A stretch of DNA of 64,000 nucleotides, from the NCBI GenBank assembly GCA_019234815.1, contig JAFALA010000039.1, forward strand, positions 43,621 through 107,620. The letters are read 5' to 3'. The position numbers and the translations under genes are program-made. This stretch comes from Burkholderiaceae bacterium. Its GTDB lineage: Bacteria > Pseudomonadota > Gammaproteobacteria > Burkholderiales > Burkholderiaceae_C. Of this stretch, positions 1 to 14,314 are shown piece after piece. Each line of letters opens with the position of its first letter. Positions within the stretch are counted from its first letter, which is position 1. Below the pieces are notes generated by a model. It saw only the letters and a program-made list of their open reading frames with translations. It had not been told where the DNA came from and did no database searches.

Positions 1-387
1 GAGGGCCTGCGCATCGACGAGGCCATGCACCCGCTGGCGCTGCTGACCTTCGGCCTGTACGGCGAAGTGCTGCCCAACCAGAACGGCGCGCCGGTGCGTG
101 TGATCGTGCCCTGGAAGTACGGCTTCAAGTCGGCCAAGTCGCTGGTCAGGATCCGTTTCGTCGAAAAGCAGCCGACCTCCAGCTGGATGCGCGCCGCGCC
201 GCAAGAATACGGCTTCTACAGCAACGTGAACCCGACCGTGGACCACCCGCGCTGGAGCCAGGCGGCCGAGCGCCGCATCGGCGAAGGCGGCTTTTTCGCC
301 AAGAAGCGGCCCACGCTGATGTTCAATGGCTACGAGCCCCAGGTCGGCCAGCTTTACGCCGGCATGGACCTCAGGAAGTATTTCTGA
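1..387 (+). CDS. msrP: MsrP (YedY) C-terminal part, protein-methionine-sulfoxide reductase catalytic subunit
   Basis: Partial gene: it is open from base 1 and stops at 385-387, giving the last 128 residues. The stretch [19 protein letters not shown] and the ending [19 protein letters not shown] match the C-terminal region of MsrP, the periplasmic molybdopterin enzyme that reduces oxidised methionines in envelope proteins. The catalytic Cys and the Tat signal lie upstream and are not visible. The next gene, msrQ, encodes the haem membrane partner and starts one base after the stop, so the two form an operon. Confidence 0.93.
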   Translation, partial: EGLRIDEAMHPLALLTFGLYGEVLPNQNGAPVRVIVPWKYGFKSAKSLVRIRFVEKQPTSSWMRAAPQEYGFYSNVNPTVDHPRWSQAAERRIGEGGFFAKKRPTLMFNGYEPQVGQLYAGMDLRKYF

Positions 388-388
388 G

Positions 389-1045
389 ATGAAGCGCTCT
401 CCCTTTCTGCATCCAGCCGCCAAGCCGCTGCTGTTCGCCATCTGCCTGGGCCCGCTGGCCTGGCTGGTCTGGCGCGGCCTCAACGACCAGCTGGGCGCCA
501 ACCCGGCCGAGGCGCTGATCCGCTCGCTGGGCGATTGGACCCTGCGCGGCCTGTGGCTGACGCTGTGCATCACGCCCCTGCGCGTGCTGACGAACCAGCC
601 GGCGCTGGCGCGCTTTCGCCGCATGCTGGGCCTGTTCGCGGCCTTTTACGCCAGCCTGCACCTGCTGGCCTACGGCTGGTTCGACATGAGCCTGGATTGG
701 GCCGACATCGCCCACGACATCGGCAAGCGCCCCTTCATCCTGATGGGCTTCGCCGCCTGGCTGATGCTGCTGCCCTTGGCCGCGACCTCGTTCAACCGCG
801 TCATCAAGACCATGGGCGCCAAGGCCTGGCAAGCCCTGCACAAGCTGGTCTACCTGATCGCGCTGGTGGGCCTGGCGCATTTCATCTGGATGCGCGCGGG
901 CAAGCACAACTTCGCGGAGCCCGAGGTGTACGGGCTGATCCTGGCGCTGCTGCTCGGATGGCGCGTCGTGCAAGCGCTCAGGAAGCGCGCGCCCTGGCGA
1001 GTCGCATTCCCCCGCATCGGCACATTCGGCAAGGGCCTGGGATAA
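389..1045 (+). CDS. msrQ: MsrQ, haem-binding membrane subunit of the MsrPQ system
   Basis: 218 residues from ATG 389, one base after the msrP stop; an upstream in-frame start inside msrP is less likely. The protein is a ferric-reductase-like membrane domain with about five or six hydrophobic helices. Histidines in SLHLLAYG, ALHKLVYL and GLAHFIWM sit where the family's b-haem ligands are expected. MsrQ passes electrons from the quinone pool or a flavin reductase across the inner membrane to MsrP. The ALHKLVYL and AHFIWM blocks are strongly conserved in the family. Length is typical. Translational coupling with msrP is likely. Confidence 0.92.
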   Translation: MKRSPFLHPAAKPLLFAICLGPLAWLVWRGLNDQLGANPAEALIRSLGDWTLRGLWLTLCITPLRVLTNQPALARFRRMLGLFAAFYASLHLLAYGWFDMSLDWADIAHDIGKRPFILMGFAAWLMLLPLAATSFNRVIKTMGAKAWQALHKLVYLIALVGLAHFIWMRAGKHNFAEPEVYGLILALLLGWRVVQALRKRAPWRVAFPRIGTFGKGLG

Positions 1046-1079
1046 TCGCGGGTTCGCGCAAGCTCTGCTGTGTTCCCCG

Positions 1080-2483
1080 ATGCCCGCCTCCACCCATTTG
1101 CCCAAGGGTCTATCCCCGACCCTGCATGACGCCGAACCGCAGCCGCAGGCGGTGGACGTCGCCATCGTGGGCGGCGGGCCGGCAGCCTGCAGCGCCGCCT
1201 CCTGGCTCAGCCATCTGGGACTGCAAGTCGCATTGATCGAACGCGCGCCCGAGTTGTGCCACGGCCTGCGCAAGCTGCATTTCCAGCAGGACTGGGTGCT
1301 CGGCGCCGGGCAGACCAGCCTGGCTCAACTGGGCGAACGCTATGCCGACGAAGTACAGGCGCTGCCGCGGCTGAACCTGCACCTGGGACGGCCCTTGCAC
1401 CATGTCGATTGGCGCGACGGCCAGGGCTGGCAGCTGTATCTGGACCCCGGGCAGGCTGTGCGCGCCCGTGCCCTGATCCTGGCCACGGGCTTGCGTCCGC
1501 TGCGCCCCGACACCTTTTTCTCAGCACCAGCCGACCACCGGCTGCCGGCGCGCGTGATGGACGCGCTGGAGCTCACGGCCTGCCGCGAACATCTCGCCCC
1601 CGGCCGGACCTTGCTGCTAGGCGGCGGCGACAACGCAATGGAAAACGCGCTGTACCTGCACGCACGCGGACACCGCGTCACGCTGTGGTCGCGCAGCGAC
1701 TGGCGGGCCCAGCAGGCCTTGGTGGAGCAGCTGGACGCCTTGGGCGAGACTGTCTGCCAGCGCCCGCGTTCGCCCATGCCCACGCAGGTCTCGTCCGACG
1801 CCGACGGCGTGACCGTCGTCTCATCCCGGTTCGGCGCGGAACGCTTCGACCATGTCGCCGTGCTGCTGGGCTTCGAGGCGGAGCCCGGCGCCTGGCTGCT
1901 GGTCAGCGACGCGCTGCAGCGCGCCGGCGTCACCGCGCCCTCGCAGCCCTTTCGCGACGAGCCCCGGTTTGCCGCGCTGGGCCTGTTCGTCGCGGGCGAC
2001 GCCAGCGCCAGGCACCATCCCTGCGTGCAGACGGCGCTGGGCGACGGCGTCGTTGCGGCCAAGCAGGCAGAGGGCTTTCTGCGCCCTTTGCGCGAAGGCC
2101 AGCCGCCTCCGGCCATGCGACGCAACAACCGCCAGGTGATTCACCTCAGCGGACTGCGCTTCGGCGCCAATCTGGGCGTGCTGGACTTCGAACGCGAAGG
2201 TCCGCAACCCATACAGGTCGATGCCGAGGTGAACCTCGGCGCGCAGACCATCGTCTCGCGCGACGCCGAGATTGCGCATGTGCTCGACTACCGCCGCGTG
2301 CGCCAGATCATCATCGACGAATGCACCGCCGAGCACACCGACCTGCTCGAAGCCCTGCTGGGCAAGCTCTGCACGCGCTTGATGAAGCTGCACGGCGTGG
2401 CCGGCGTACGCATCAAGGTCACCAAGCTGGAGATCTTCCCGGACTGCCAGGTCGCCATCAGCGCCGAATGCGGCGCCTGGTGA
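1080..2483 (+). CDS. FAD-dependent oxidoreductase fused to a dihydroneopterin aldolase (FolB) domain
   Basis: 467 residues, ATG 1080. Residues about 25-340 are a two-dinucleotide-domain flavoprotein of the thioredoxin-reductase / ferredoxin-NADP-reductase type: VAIVGGGPAACSAASWL near residue 27 is the FAD fingerprint, LLLGGGDNAMENALYL the second Rossmann motif, and GLFVAGDAS the late FAD motif. No CxxC redox pair is visible, so it is not a thioredoxin reductase. Residues about 350-467 are a complete FolB domain: GVLDFER aligns with the catalytic Glu segment GVYDWEQ of E. coli FolB, and RIKVTKLEIFPDC carries the conserved Lys. FolB makes 6-hydroxymethyl-dihydropterin for folate. The flavoprotein substrate is unknown. 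The gene is followed 28 bp later by ttcA. Confidence 0.85.
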   Translation: MPASTHLPKGLSPTLHDAEPQPQAVDVAIVGGGPAACSAASWLSHLGLQVALIERAPELCHGLRKLHFQQDWVLGAGQTSLAQLGERYADEVQALPRLNLHLGRPLHHVDWRDGQGWQLYLDPGQAVRARALILATGLRPLRPDTFFSAPADHRLPARVMDALELTACREHLAPGRTLLLGGGDNAMENALYLHARGHRVTLWSRSDWRAQQALVEQLDALGETVCQRPRSPMPTQVSSDADGVTVVSSRFGAERFDHVAVLLGFEAEPGAWLLVSDALQRAGVTAPSQPFRDEPRFAALGLFVAGDASARHHPCVQTALGDGVVAAKQAEGFLRPLREGQPPPAMRRNNRQVIHLSGLRFGANLGVLDFEREGPQPIQVDAEVNLGAQTIVSRDAEIAHVLDYRRVRQIIIDECTAEHTDLLEALLGKLCTRLMKLHGVAGVRIKVTKLEIFPDCQVAISAECGAW

Positions 2484-2511
2484 AGCATCCAGACCTCACC
2501 ATGAACTTTGA

Positions 2512-3444
2512 ATGAATATCGCCATGAACAACGAAACCCTGGATGCGGCCATCGAGCAGCCGGTCGACAAGAAGATGTCCGTCGACATCAACAAGCTCTC
2601 CAAGCGCCTGCACCGCCAGGTCGGCCAGGCCATCGCCGACTTCAACATGATCGAGGACGGCGACAAGGTCATGGTCTGCCTGTCCGGCGGCAAGGACAGC
2701 TACTCGCTGCTCGACATCCTGATCAACCTGAAGCAGCGCGCGCCGATCAAGTTCGACATCGTCGCGGTCAACCTGGACCAGAAGCAGCCCGGCTTCCCCG
2801 AGCACGTGCTGCCCGCCTACCTGAAGTCGCGCGGCGTGGATTTCCACATCGAGGAGCAAGACACCTACTCCATCGTCAAGCGCCTGATCCCGGAGGGCAA
2901 GACCACCTGCAGCCTGTGCTCGCGCCTGCGCCGCGGCAATCTATACCGCGTGGCAGAGCAGCTCGGCGCCACCAAGATCGCTCTGGGCCATCACCGCGAC
3001 GACATCGTCGTGACCCTGCTGCTCAACATGTTCTTCGGCAGCCGCATGAAGGGCATGCCGCCCAAGCTGGTCAGCGACGACGGCAAGAACGTGGTGATAC
3101 GCCCGCTGGCCTATGTGGCCGAGTCCGACCTGGTGCGCTGGGCCGCGCACCGCGAGTTCCCCATCATTCCCTGCAACCTCTGCGGCAGCCAGGAAAACCT
3201 GCAGCGCGTGCAGGTCAAGGCCATGATCCACGAGTGGGAGAAAAAGTATCCGGGCCGGGTCGACAACATGTTCACGGCCATGGGCAACATCGTGACCTCG
3301 CACATGATGGACACCAAGCTGTTCCCCTTCAAGACCATCAAGGCCACCGGCACGCCCGAGGCCGACGGCGACATCGCATTCGACGAGGACGAGAGCTGCG
3401 GCGAGCCCAAAGCACAGACCATCCAGCTGATCCGCGACCTGTAA
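2512..3444 (+). CDS. ttcA: tRNA 2-thiocytidine synthetase TtcA
   Basis: 310 residues. TtcA installs 2-thiocytidine at position 32 of certain tRNAs, using ATP and an iron-sulfur cluster. The PP-loop SGGKDS is at residues 58-63. C133-x2-C136 (CSLC) and C221-x2-C224 (CNLC) supply the cluster ligands. LGHHRDD is the family motif. ATG 2512 is used; an alternative ATG at 2524 would trim four residues. A tiny four-codon frame (2501-2515) ends on top of the start and may only be chance. In several Burkholderiales ttcA follows folB, which fits the FolB domain encoded just upstream. Confidence 0.96.
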   Translation: MNIAMNNETLDAAIEQPVDKKMSVDINKLSKRLHRQVGQAIADFNMIEDGDKVMVCLSGGKDSYSLLDILINLKQRAPIKFDIVAVNLDQKQPGFPEHVLPAYLKSRGVDFHIEEQDTYSIVKRLIPEGKTTCSLCSRLRRGNLYRVAEQLGATKIALGHHRDDIVVTLLLNMFFGSRMKGMPPKLVSDDGKNVVIRPLAYVAESDLVRWAAHREFPIIPCNLCGSQENLQRVQVKAMIHEWEKKYPGRVDNMFTAMGNIVTSHMMDTKLFPFKTIKATGTPEADGDIAFDEDESCGEPKAQTIQLIRDL

Positions 3445-3548
3445 ACATGTCTTAACGCGACCGAGCAGCAGCTTTACAGCAGCAATGCGCGGGCCTGCCT
3501 AAAATGAATGTATCGGGACCCGTTTCCCCTTGAGCCCGGAGGTACATC

Positions 3549-4187
3549 ATGATCAAGCGTCGCGTATTCACGGGCCGGGCCCTGACGGCCCTGGCTGCGG
3601 GCACGCTCGCCTTGAGCGCATGCAGCGGCATCTACACGGTCTATGCCGACGTCAGCACGTTTGGCGATTGGCCGGTCGGGCGCAATTCGGGCAGCTACTC
3701 GATCGAACGCCTGCCCTCCCAACAACAGCCGACGCCGCTTCAGGCCGAGCTGGAAGACGGTACACGCCAGGCGCTGCAAAAGGCTGGGTTCACGCCATCG
3801 ACCGATCCGCGCAAAGCCGACGTGATCATCACCATCGGCGCCCGTTTCAGCGTTGCCGAGCCCTACCCCTGGGATGATCCCTTCTGGTGGCATGGCCGAG
3901 GTCGCGGCTACTGGGCCTACGGACCCTGGGGCTACGGCCCGGGCCGCCGCTGGGGCGGTCCGATGTGGGCCGAACCGGTCTATCAGCGCGCCGTGGCGAT
4001 CCTGATCCGCGACCGCGCCACCGGCGACCCGATCTACGAGGCACGCGCCACCAGCGACGGTCTGACGCAAGGCAACAAGGCCTTGTCGGACGCCTTGTTC
4101 CAGGCCGCCATGAGCGATTTCCCGGCCGCCAAGCCTGAATCCCATTCGGTCGGCGTGCAGGTCGGTCCGCAGGCGAGCGCCCACTGA
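3549..4187 (+). CDS. DUF4136-family lipoprotein
   Basis: 212 residues with a strong Shine-Dalgarno (GGAGGT, 3538-3543) before ATG 3549. The N-terminus is basic and hydrophobic, ending in LSAC with the lipobox Cys at residue 25, so it is an acylated envelope protein. IYTVYADVSTFGDW and the later AVAILIRDRATGDPIYEAR fit the DUF4136 family of unknown function. The middle is rich in Gly, Trp and Tyr (about residues 110-140), an unusual low-complexity insertion. It stands alone between ttcA and glmU. Confidence 0.8.
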   Translation: MIKRRVFTGRALTALAAGTLALSACSGIYTVYADVSTFGDWPVGRNSGSYSIERLPSQQQPTPLQAELEDGTRQALQKAGFTPSTDPRKADVIITIGARFSVAEPYPWDDPFWWHGRGRGYWAYGPWGYGPGRRWGGPMWAEPVYQRAVAILIRDRATGDPIYEARATSDGLTQGNKALSDALFQAAMSDFPAAKPESHSVGVQVGPQASAH

Positions 4188-4241
4188 GCCAGCAGCCTTG
4201 CAGGAGCGGGCACGGCGCACCGACCTCGGCGCCGCGATAAT

Positions 4242-4262
4242 CAGGGTTTTTCAAAAACCCTG
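4242..4262. promoter_or_regulatory. Perfect 21-base palindrome upstream of glmU
   Basis: CAGGGTTTTT-C-AAAAACCCTG reads the same on both strands around a central C. It lies 24 bases before the glmU ATG and 54 bases after the lipoprotein stop. With realistic loop geometry it could fold as a 7-bp stem (CAGGGTT/AACCCTG) with a 7-base loop. No T-run follows on the plus strand. It may be an operator, a weak bidirectional terminator, or a structure in the glmU leader. Confidence 0.5.
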
Positions 4263-4286
4263 GTATTTCTATACCCTTCACTACAC

Positions 4287-5678
4287 ATGGCGCTCAACAT
4301 CGTGATCATGGCCGCGGGCAAGGGAACCCGGATGAAGTCGGCCGCCCCCAAGGTTCTGCACAAGCTCGCAGGCCGATCGCTGCTGCAGCATGTGCTCGAC
4401 AGCACCGCCGGGCTGGCGGCGCGGCACCGCATCGTGATCACCGGCCATGGCGCCGAACAGGTCGAAAAGGCGGTCCATGGCGAGGCGCTGCGCTTCGTGC
4501 GCCAGGTTCCTCAGCTGGGCACCGGCCATGCCGTCCAGCAGGCCGTGCCCGAACTGGACGAGAACGGCACCACCTTGATCCTGAACGGCGATGTGCCGCT
4601 GATCAAGGCCGACACCGCTAAGCGCTTGGTCGACGCCTGTAAGGGCGAGACGCTGGCGCTGCTGACCATCCATCTGGCCGATCCTGCCGGGTATGGCCGA
4701 ATCGTGCGCAGGAACGGCGCGCCGAATGGCGAGGTGCAGGGCATCGTCGAGCACAAGGACGCCACGCCCGAGCAATTGCTGATCCGCGAAGGCTACACCG
4801 GCATGATGGCCGCCCCCACCGCAGCACTGAAACGCTGGGTCGCGCAACTCAGCAACCAGAACGCCCAGGGCGAGTACTACCTGACCGACATCGTCGCCAT
4901 GGCCGAAGCCGAGGGCGTGCCCGTGCTCGGCATTGCAGCGCCGAATGAAACCGAGGTGCTGGGCGTGAACAGCCCGGCGCAACTGGCCGACCTGGAGCGC
5001 CGCTATCAGCGCGAACAGGCGCAAGCGCAGATGGAAGCCGGCGTACGCCTGGCCGATCCGGCCCGGTTTGACCTGCGCGGCGAGCTCCGCTGCGGCCAGG
5101 ACGTCGAGATCGACGTGAACTGCGTCTTCGAAGGTCAGGTGACGCTGGGCGACGGCGTCCGCATCGGCGCCCACTGCGTGATCCGCAACGCCGAGATCGC
5201 CGCCGGTGCGCGCATCCATGAGTTCACGCACATCGACGGCGAAGCCGCCGGCGTGCGCGTCGGCGAAGGCGCCCTGGTCGGACCGTTCGCCCGCCTACGG
5301 CCGGGCGCCGAGCTGGGCGCCGAGGTCCACATCGGCAATTTCGTCGAAGTCAAGAACTCCTCGCTGGCCAAGGGCGCCAAGGCCAACCACCTGGCCTACC
5401 TGGGCGACGCCGACGTGGGCGAGCGCGTCAACTACGGCGCGGGATCCATCACCGCCAACTACGACGGTGCCAACAAGCATCGCACCGTGATCGGCAACGA
5501 TGTGCACGTGGGCTCCAACTGCGTGCTGGTGGCACCGGTCAGCATCGGCGACGGGGCCACCATAGGCGGCGGGTCGACCATCACCAAGAGTGTCGCCGCG
5601 GGCGAACTGGCTGTTGCGCGTGGCCGACAAACCAGCCTCAGCGGCTGGCAGCGCCCGGTCAAGAAATCAAAAACTTGA
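4287..5678 (+). CDS. glmU: Bifunctional GlmU: UDP-GlcNAc pyrophosphorylase / GlcN-1-P acetyltransferase
   Basis: 463 residues, close to the usual ~456. GlmU acetylates glucosamine-1-phosphate and then transfers UMP to make UDP-GlcNAc, the precursor of peptidoglycan and lipid A. The N-terminal nucleotidyltransferase opens with VIMAAGKGTRMKSAAPKVLH (the G-x-G-T-R-M-x5-P-K motif). The second half, from about residue 250, shows the hexapeptide repeats of a left-handed beta-helix (for example VRIGAHCVIRNAEIAAGARI). The acetyl-CoA site region NYGAGSITANYDGANKHRT is intact. The ATG follows a conspicuous palindrome. The gene appears monocistronic. Confidence 0.97.
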   Translation: MALNIVIMAAGKGTRMKSAAPKVLHKLAGRSLLQHVLDSTAGLAARHRIVITGHGAEQVEKAVHGEALRFVRQVPQLGTGHAVQQAVPELDENGTTLILNGDVPLIKADTAKRLVDACKGETLALLTIHLADPAGYGRIVRRNGAPNGEVQGIVEHKDATPEQLLIREGYTGMMAAPTAALKRWVAQLSNQNAQGEYYLTDIVAMAEAEGVPVLGIAAPNETEVLGVNSPAQLADLERRYQREQAQAQMEAGVRLADPARFDLRGELRCGQDVEIDVNCVFEGQVTLGDGVRIGAHCVIRNAEIAAGARIHEFTHIDGEAAGVRVGEGALVGPFARLRPGAELGAEVHIGNFVEVKNSSLAKGAKANHLAYLGDADVGERVNYGAGSITANYDGANKHRTVIGNDVHVGSNCVLVAPVSIGDGATIGGGSTITKSVAAGELAVARGRQTSLSGWQRPVKKSKT

Positions 5679-5801
5679 GCTCTTTTTGCGCGCAAAGCGT
5701 GACAAAGTACCGCTGCGCCCGTAGGATCCCCCGCAACCCCTCAATCGGAGGGAGCCAAGCTCGCCCAAGCTGTCTAGTATGGGAACAGTTGTTGGATTGG
5801 A

Positions 5802-6296
5802 ATGACTCTCATGGCTCACATCTCTGCTGACATGGCCCTGCTGGAACTAGGCGGCGCCGCTGCCGAAGACCGCATCGATCTCGTGCCGGCCGAGGGCCTG
5901 TCCGCCGACTTTGAAGCCCGGCAGGCGCAGGACGAGCAACGCGCCCGGACCGAGGCCTTGGAGCGCATGGCCTTGGAGCATGCGCGCTGCGACGACGCCG
6001 CCAGTGCCTGCTGGTATCTGTGCCGCAGCATGGGCCTGGCCCGCCAGCAGGAACCGGGCGAACCGAATCTGGAATTGCTGTTCGACCTGCTCGGCGCACT
6101 GGCCGACCTGCCCGCCGAAGTCTGTGCGGCCCCGCAAGCCGACGCCGTGGGCGAGGCCGACGGCCTGGGTATCTTCGAGCTGTGCAACCAATTGGCCGCT
6201 GCGCGTGAACTGACGCAAGATGCCTGGAACGATGCCGAAGCTTCGAACCAGCAACTGGTGGCCTGCCCCTCCGCAGCCGCAAGCCAGCTGCATTAA
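5802..6296 (+). CDS. Hypothetical acidic protein
   Basis: 164 residues, not recognised. It is acidic, Ala-rich and probably helical, with no signal peptide or membrane segment and several cysteines (for example in CDDAASACWYLCRSMGL). ATG 5802 and ATG 5811 are both possible; neither has a clear ribosome site. Codon third positions are GC-biased like neighbouring genes, which supports real coding. The segment ACWYLCRSMGL resembles ACWYLLESLGL in the unknown protein ending at 22293. The upstream gap (5679-5801) holds a TTTGCGCGCAAA palindrome at 5685-5696, just past glmU. Confidence 0.55.
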   Translation: MTLMAHISADMALLELGGAAAEDRIDLVPAEGLSADFEARQAQDEQRARTEALERMALEHARCDDAASACWYLCRSMGLARQQEPGEPNLELLFDLLGALADLPAEVCAAPQADAVGEADGLGIFELCNQLAAARELTQDAWNDAEASNQQLVACPSAAASQLH

Positions 6297-6308
6297 GCCG
6301 AGGCGACC

Positions 6309-7196
6309 TCAAGCGCCGCTGCGCTGCTCGTAAGCCGAAATCAGGCGGCTGACCCGCGACACCGACAACCCCACTTCCCGTGCCAGCTGGCTCATGGCCA
6401 CGCCGGCTTGGGTATGCGCCTTGTACAGAACCTCATCCCGAGGTCCTTGCAGCAGAGCCATGCGGCGCGCACGCAAGCCGCGCGCCAAGCCATAGGCCGA
6501 GTCATGGCGGCGCGCCGCCAGGCGGCGCTCGCGACTGACCCGCGCCTCGAAGGCTGCATCGCCCCAGAACACCTGATGGCGCACCTGACCATCCAGGCTG
6601 GCCGGCGCAGCCTGCACCAGCATCTGCCCGTAGCGCCGCGCCGCGCGCCGATGCGCCGCCTGCGTGTCGACCCACTCGCCTGCCACGTGGCTGTGAAGGC
6701 CCTGCACGTCCAGCCAGTCCGGTGCCGGCGACAACCCGAGATGGACCGCACAGCTCGACCAGGGCCAGGCTTGCGCCCACGCCTCCGGACGGTCAGAAGA
6801 TTTGTTCACCAAGCCTTCGCGTACGGCGCAACGATCGACGTGGATGCAGGCTTCCAGCAGATGCCGCTCCCGATCCACCAGCAAGGACTTGTAGCGCCCC
6901 CGGAACACATGTCCGGTGCTGCCGTGCCGGCCATGGTGGTGCTGGGTATAGACCCCGTTGATGTGCCGCATCAGGCGGGCCAGATTGGCTTGCCGCGTGA
7001 ACACCAGCAACTCGTAGTGCGTCTGGGTCAGCGTATAGGCCAGCACCTGCGCGTCGAACCTGTGCATGGCCTGCGCCACCACCTCCAGTAGGCTGCGGCG
7101 ATCGGCGTCATCGACAAACACCTGGGTATCGCCCTGCGCCCGTGCGCTGACGAGATAGACGGCACCCGCCAATTCGATTCGGAGTGGTCTGGCCAT
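6309..7196 (-). CDS. RAYT-like (IS200-related) protein lacking HUH and Tyr catalytic residues
   Basis: 295 residues. The N-terminus MARPLRIELAGAVYLVSARA and the block NLARLMRHINGVYTQ match REP-associated tyrosine transposases, Y1/HUH single-strand nucleases related to IS200. In active relatives the HUH motif is NHYHLL; here it is H60-Y61-E62 (THYELLV). The nucleophile block RYVVLNPVRAGLV is IHVDRCAVREGLV here, with His119 in place of Tyr. The C-terminus (AREVGLSVSRVSRLISAYEQ) is a helix-turn-helix. No flanking insertion-sequence ends were seen. It is probably a catalytically dead, possibly DNA-binding descendant. The reading frame is intact. Confidence 0.8.
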   Translation of the reverse strand: MARPLRIELAGAVYLVSARAQGDTQVFVDDADRRSLLEVVAQAMHRFDAQVLAYTLTQTHYELLVFTRQANLARLMRHINGVYTQHHHGRHGSTGHVFRGRYKSLLVDRERHLLEACIHVDRCAVREGLVNKSSDRPEAWAQAWPWSSCAVHLGLSPAPDWLDVQGLHSHVAGEWVDTQAAHRRAARRYGQMLVQAAPASLDGQVRHQVFWGDAAFEARVSRERRLAARRHDSAYGLARGLRARRMALLQGPRDEVLYKAHTQAGVAMSQLAREVGLSVSRVSRLISAYEQRSGA

Positions 7197-7334
7197 GTTG
7201 AAAACCTAGGCTACGAAGGCACAAAAGGCAAGCCTTGGCACGGGGAACCGGCACCTGCCGATCCCGATCACAAATGATGCACTGAGGCTGTACTACGCGG
7301 TCCAATGAGCACGAAAGGGCACGAAAATAGGACC

Positions 7335-7976
7335 ATGGAATATCCGCACTACAACCCCAACTCAGACCACCTGCCCCTCAGCGACGAGGAGTTGGCCGGG
7401 CTCGACGACATGCTGGGCAAGCTGCCCTCGGACGCCGCCATGAACATCGAGGCGATGGACGGCTACCTGACTGCCCTGCTGGTGAGCCCGCGCCCCCTGC
7501 CGGAGATTCCCGGCGCCGCCTGGCTGCCCGTGGTCTGGGGCGGCGACGTGGCTGACTCCGGTGCCGACACGTCCGAGCACTACCCTTTTGTCAGCGGCAA
7601 GCAGCGCAAGCGCGTGATGATGCTGGTCTTGCGGCATCTCAACAGCATCGCCCATCAATTGCGCGACAGGCCGCAGGCCTGGGAGCCCATCTTCAGCATT
7701 GCTGAGGATGACGACACCCTGCTGACCGACGCCGAAGACTGGTGCATCGGCTTCATGACCGGCGTGGACCAGGCCGTCGACGCCTGGGCACCCTGGTTCA
7801 AGCACGAGTTCGGCCGCGCGGCATTAGCGCCTATCGCACTGTTGGGATCGGACGATGAAGACCGCTCGGCGGAGGAGCGCGCGAGCCTGGCCGACCCGCA
7901 TCAACTGGACGCCATCAGCCGAGAAGTCCCGGAAGGGGTGCTGAATCTGCGCGAATTGATCCACCCCAGTCCCTGA
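7335..7976 (+). CDS. UPF0149 (YgfB/YecA-like) family protein
   Basis: 213 residues from ATG 7335; ATG 7305 in frame would add ten residues, but that extension lies over a repeated GCACGAAA sequence and has no ribosome site. LSDEELAGLDDMLGKLP, MDGYLTALLVSPRPLPEIP and AEDWCIGFMTGVDQAV match the all-helical UPF0149 fold. The SEC-C zinc motif of long YecA proteins is absent. Function is unknown; E. coli YgfB-type proteins have been linked to regulation. It is divergent from the RAYT-like gene. Confidence 0.8.
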   Translation: MEYPHYNPNSDHLPLSDEELAGLDDMLGKLPSDAAMNIEAMDGYLTALLVSPRPLPEIPGAAWLPVVWGGDVADSGADTSEHYPFVSGKQRKRVMMLVLRHLNSIAHQLRDRPQAWEPIFSIAEDDDTLLTDAEDWCIGFMTGVDQAVDAWAPWFKHEFGRAALAPIALLGSDDEDRSAEERASLADPHQLDAISREVPEGVLNLRELIHPSP

Positions 7977-8028
7977 ACGTTCGCCCCGGACATAGGGGGC
8001 AAAACCCCCACAGGGCGGCTGAACGTTC
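7973..8028. repeat. Paired CTGAACGTTC repeats around a G5/C5 hairpin
   Basis: CTGAACGTTC occurs at 7973-7982, overlapping the UPF0149 stop codon, and again at 8019-8028. Between them, GGGGG (7995-7999) and CCCCC (8005-8009) can form a short stem with loop CAAAA, flanked by CGCCC (7982-7986) and GGGCG (8013-8017), which also pair. The whole block folds as a nested structure. No T-run follows, so a classical terminator is doubtful. It may be a REP-like or structured 3' end. Confidence 0.4.
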
Positions 8029-8156
8029 CGGTCGCAGGGATCAGTCCTATTGCCTCATCGCTTCGATTTCCGGGAAAATGCGCACAAGGCATCTGCAAAA
8101 GCCCATCTGCAAATGCCGGGGCAAAGTTCCATTTGCACTCTTTTGAATGCCACGCC

Positions 8157-8459
8157 ATGTTTGACAAACTGTTCGCCTGCATCGGACTCATGGTTTGCCT
8201 GGCACTGGCCGTGCATATGTGTGTCCCTTCCAGGCTGCAGCGGCGCATGGAAGCGCTTCCTGACACCGTGCTGCGCTGGCTCAAGGAGCGCCTGATCTGG
8301 CGCTTCAATGCGCGCGAACGCCGCCGCGTGGCACATCGCGTCACCGTCGCCGCGATTTCACGTGCACGCCAGGCGGCCAACGAGGAAAACGGCAGCTGGG
8401 ACGGCAATGTCTACCGTCCCAAGCAATTTGAACGGCCCGGCTCCGGCAAGCTGCACTGA
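8157..8459 (+). CDS. Small membrane-anchored hypothetical protein
   Basis: 100 residues from ATG 8157; an in-frame ATG at 8133 adds eight residues. An N-terminal hydrophobic segment (LFACIGLMVCLALAVHMCV) is followed by a strongly basic region (RLQRRMEALPDTVLRWLKER...ARERRRV) and a polar tail ending in GSGKLH. This predicts one membrane anchor with a cytoplasmic basic domain. No family is recognised. It converges with the large UvrA gene, seven bases away. Confidence 0.5.
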   Translation: MFDKLFACIGLMVCLALAVHMCVPSRLQRRMEALPDTVLRWLKERLIWRFNARERRRVAHRVTVAAISRARQAANEENGSWDGNVYRPKQFERPGSGKLH

Positions 8460-8466
8460 GCCTGGC

Positions 8467-14238
<5,772 letters not shown>

Positions 14239-14314
14239 CTGGCAGGCCTGGCTAGGGTGAGGAGCGAACATTCTAGAGAGTGTCGGCCCACTCCAAGGCA
14301 GTTTGAAGGCAATG

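Noticed and set aside
6309..7196. Active insertion sequence
   Set aside because: No terminal repeats or target duplications were seen, and both catalytic motifs are substituted.
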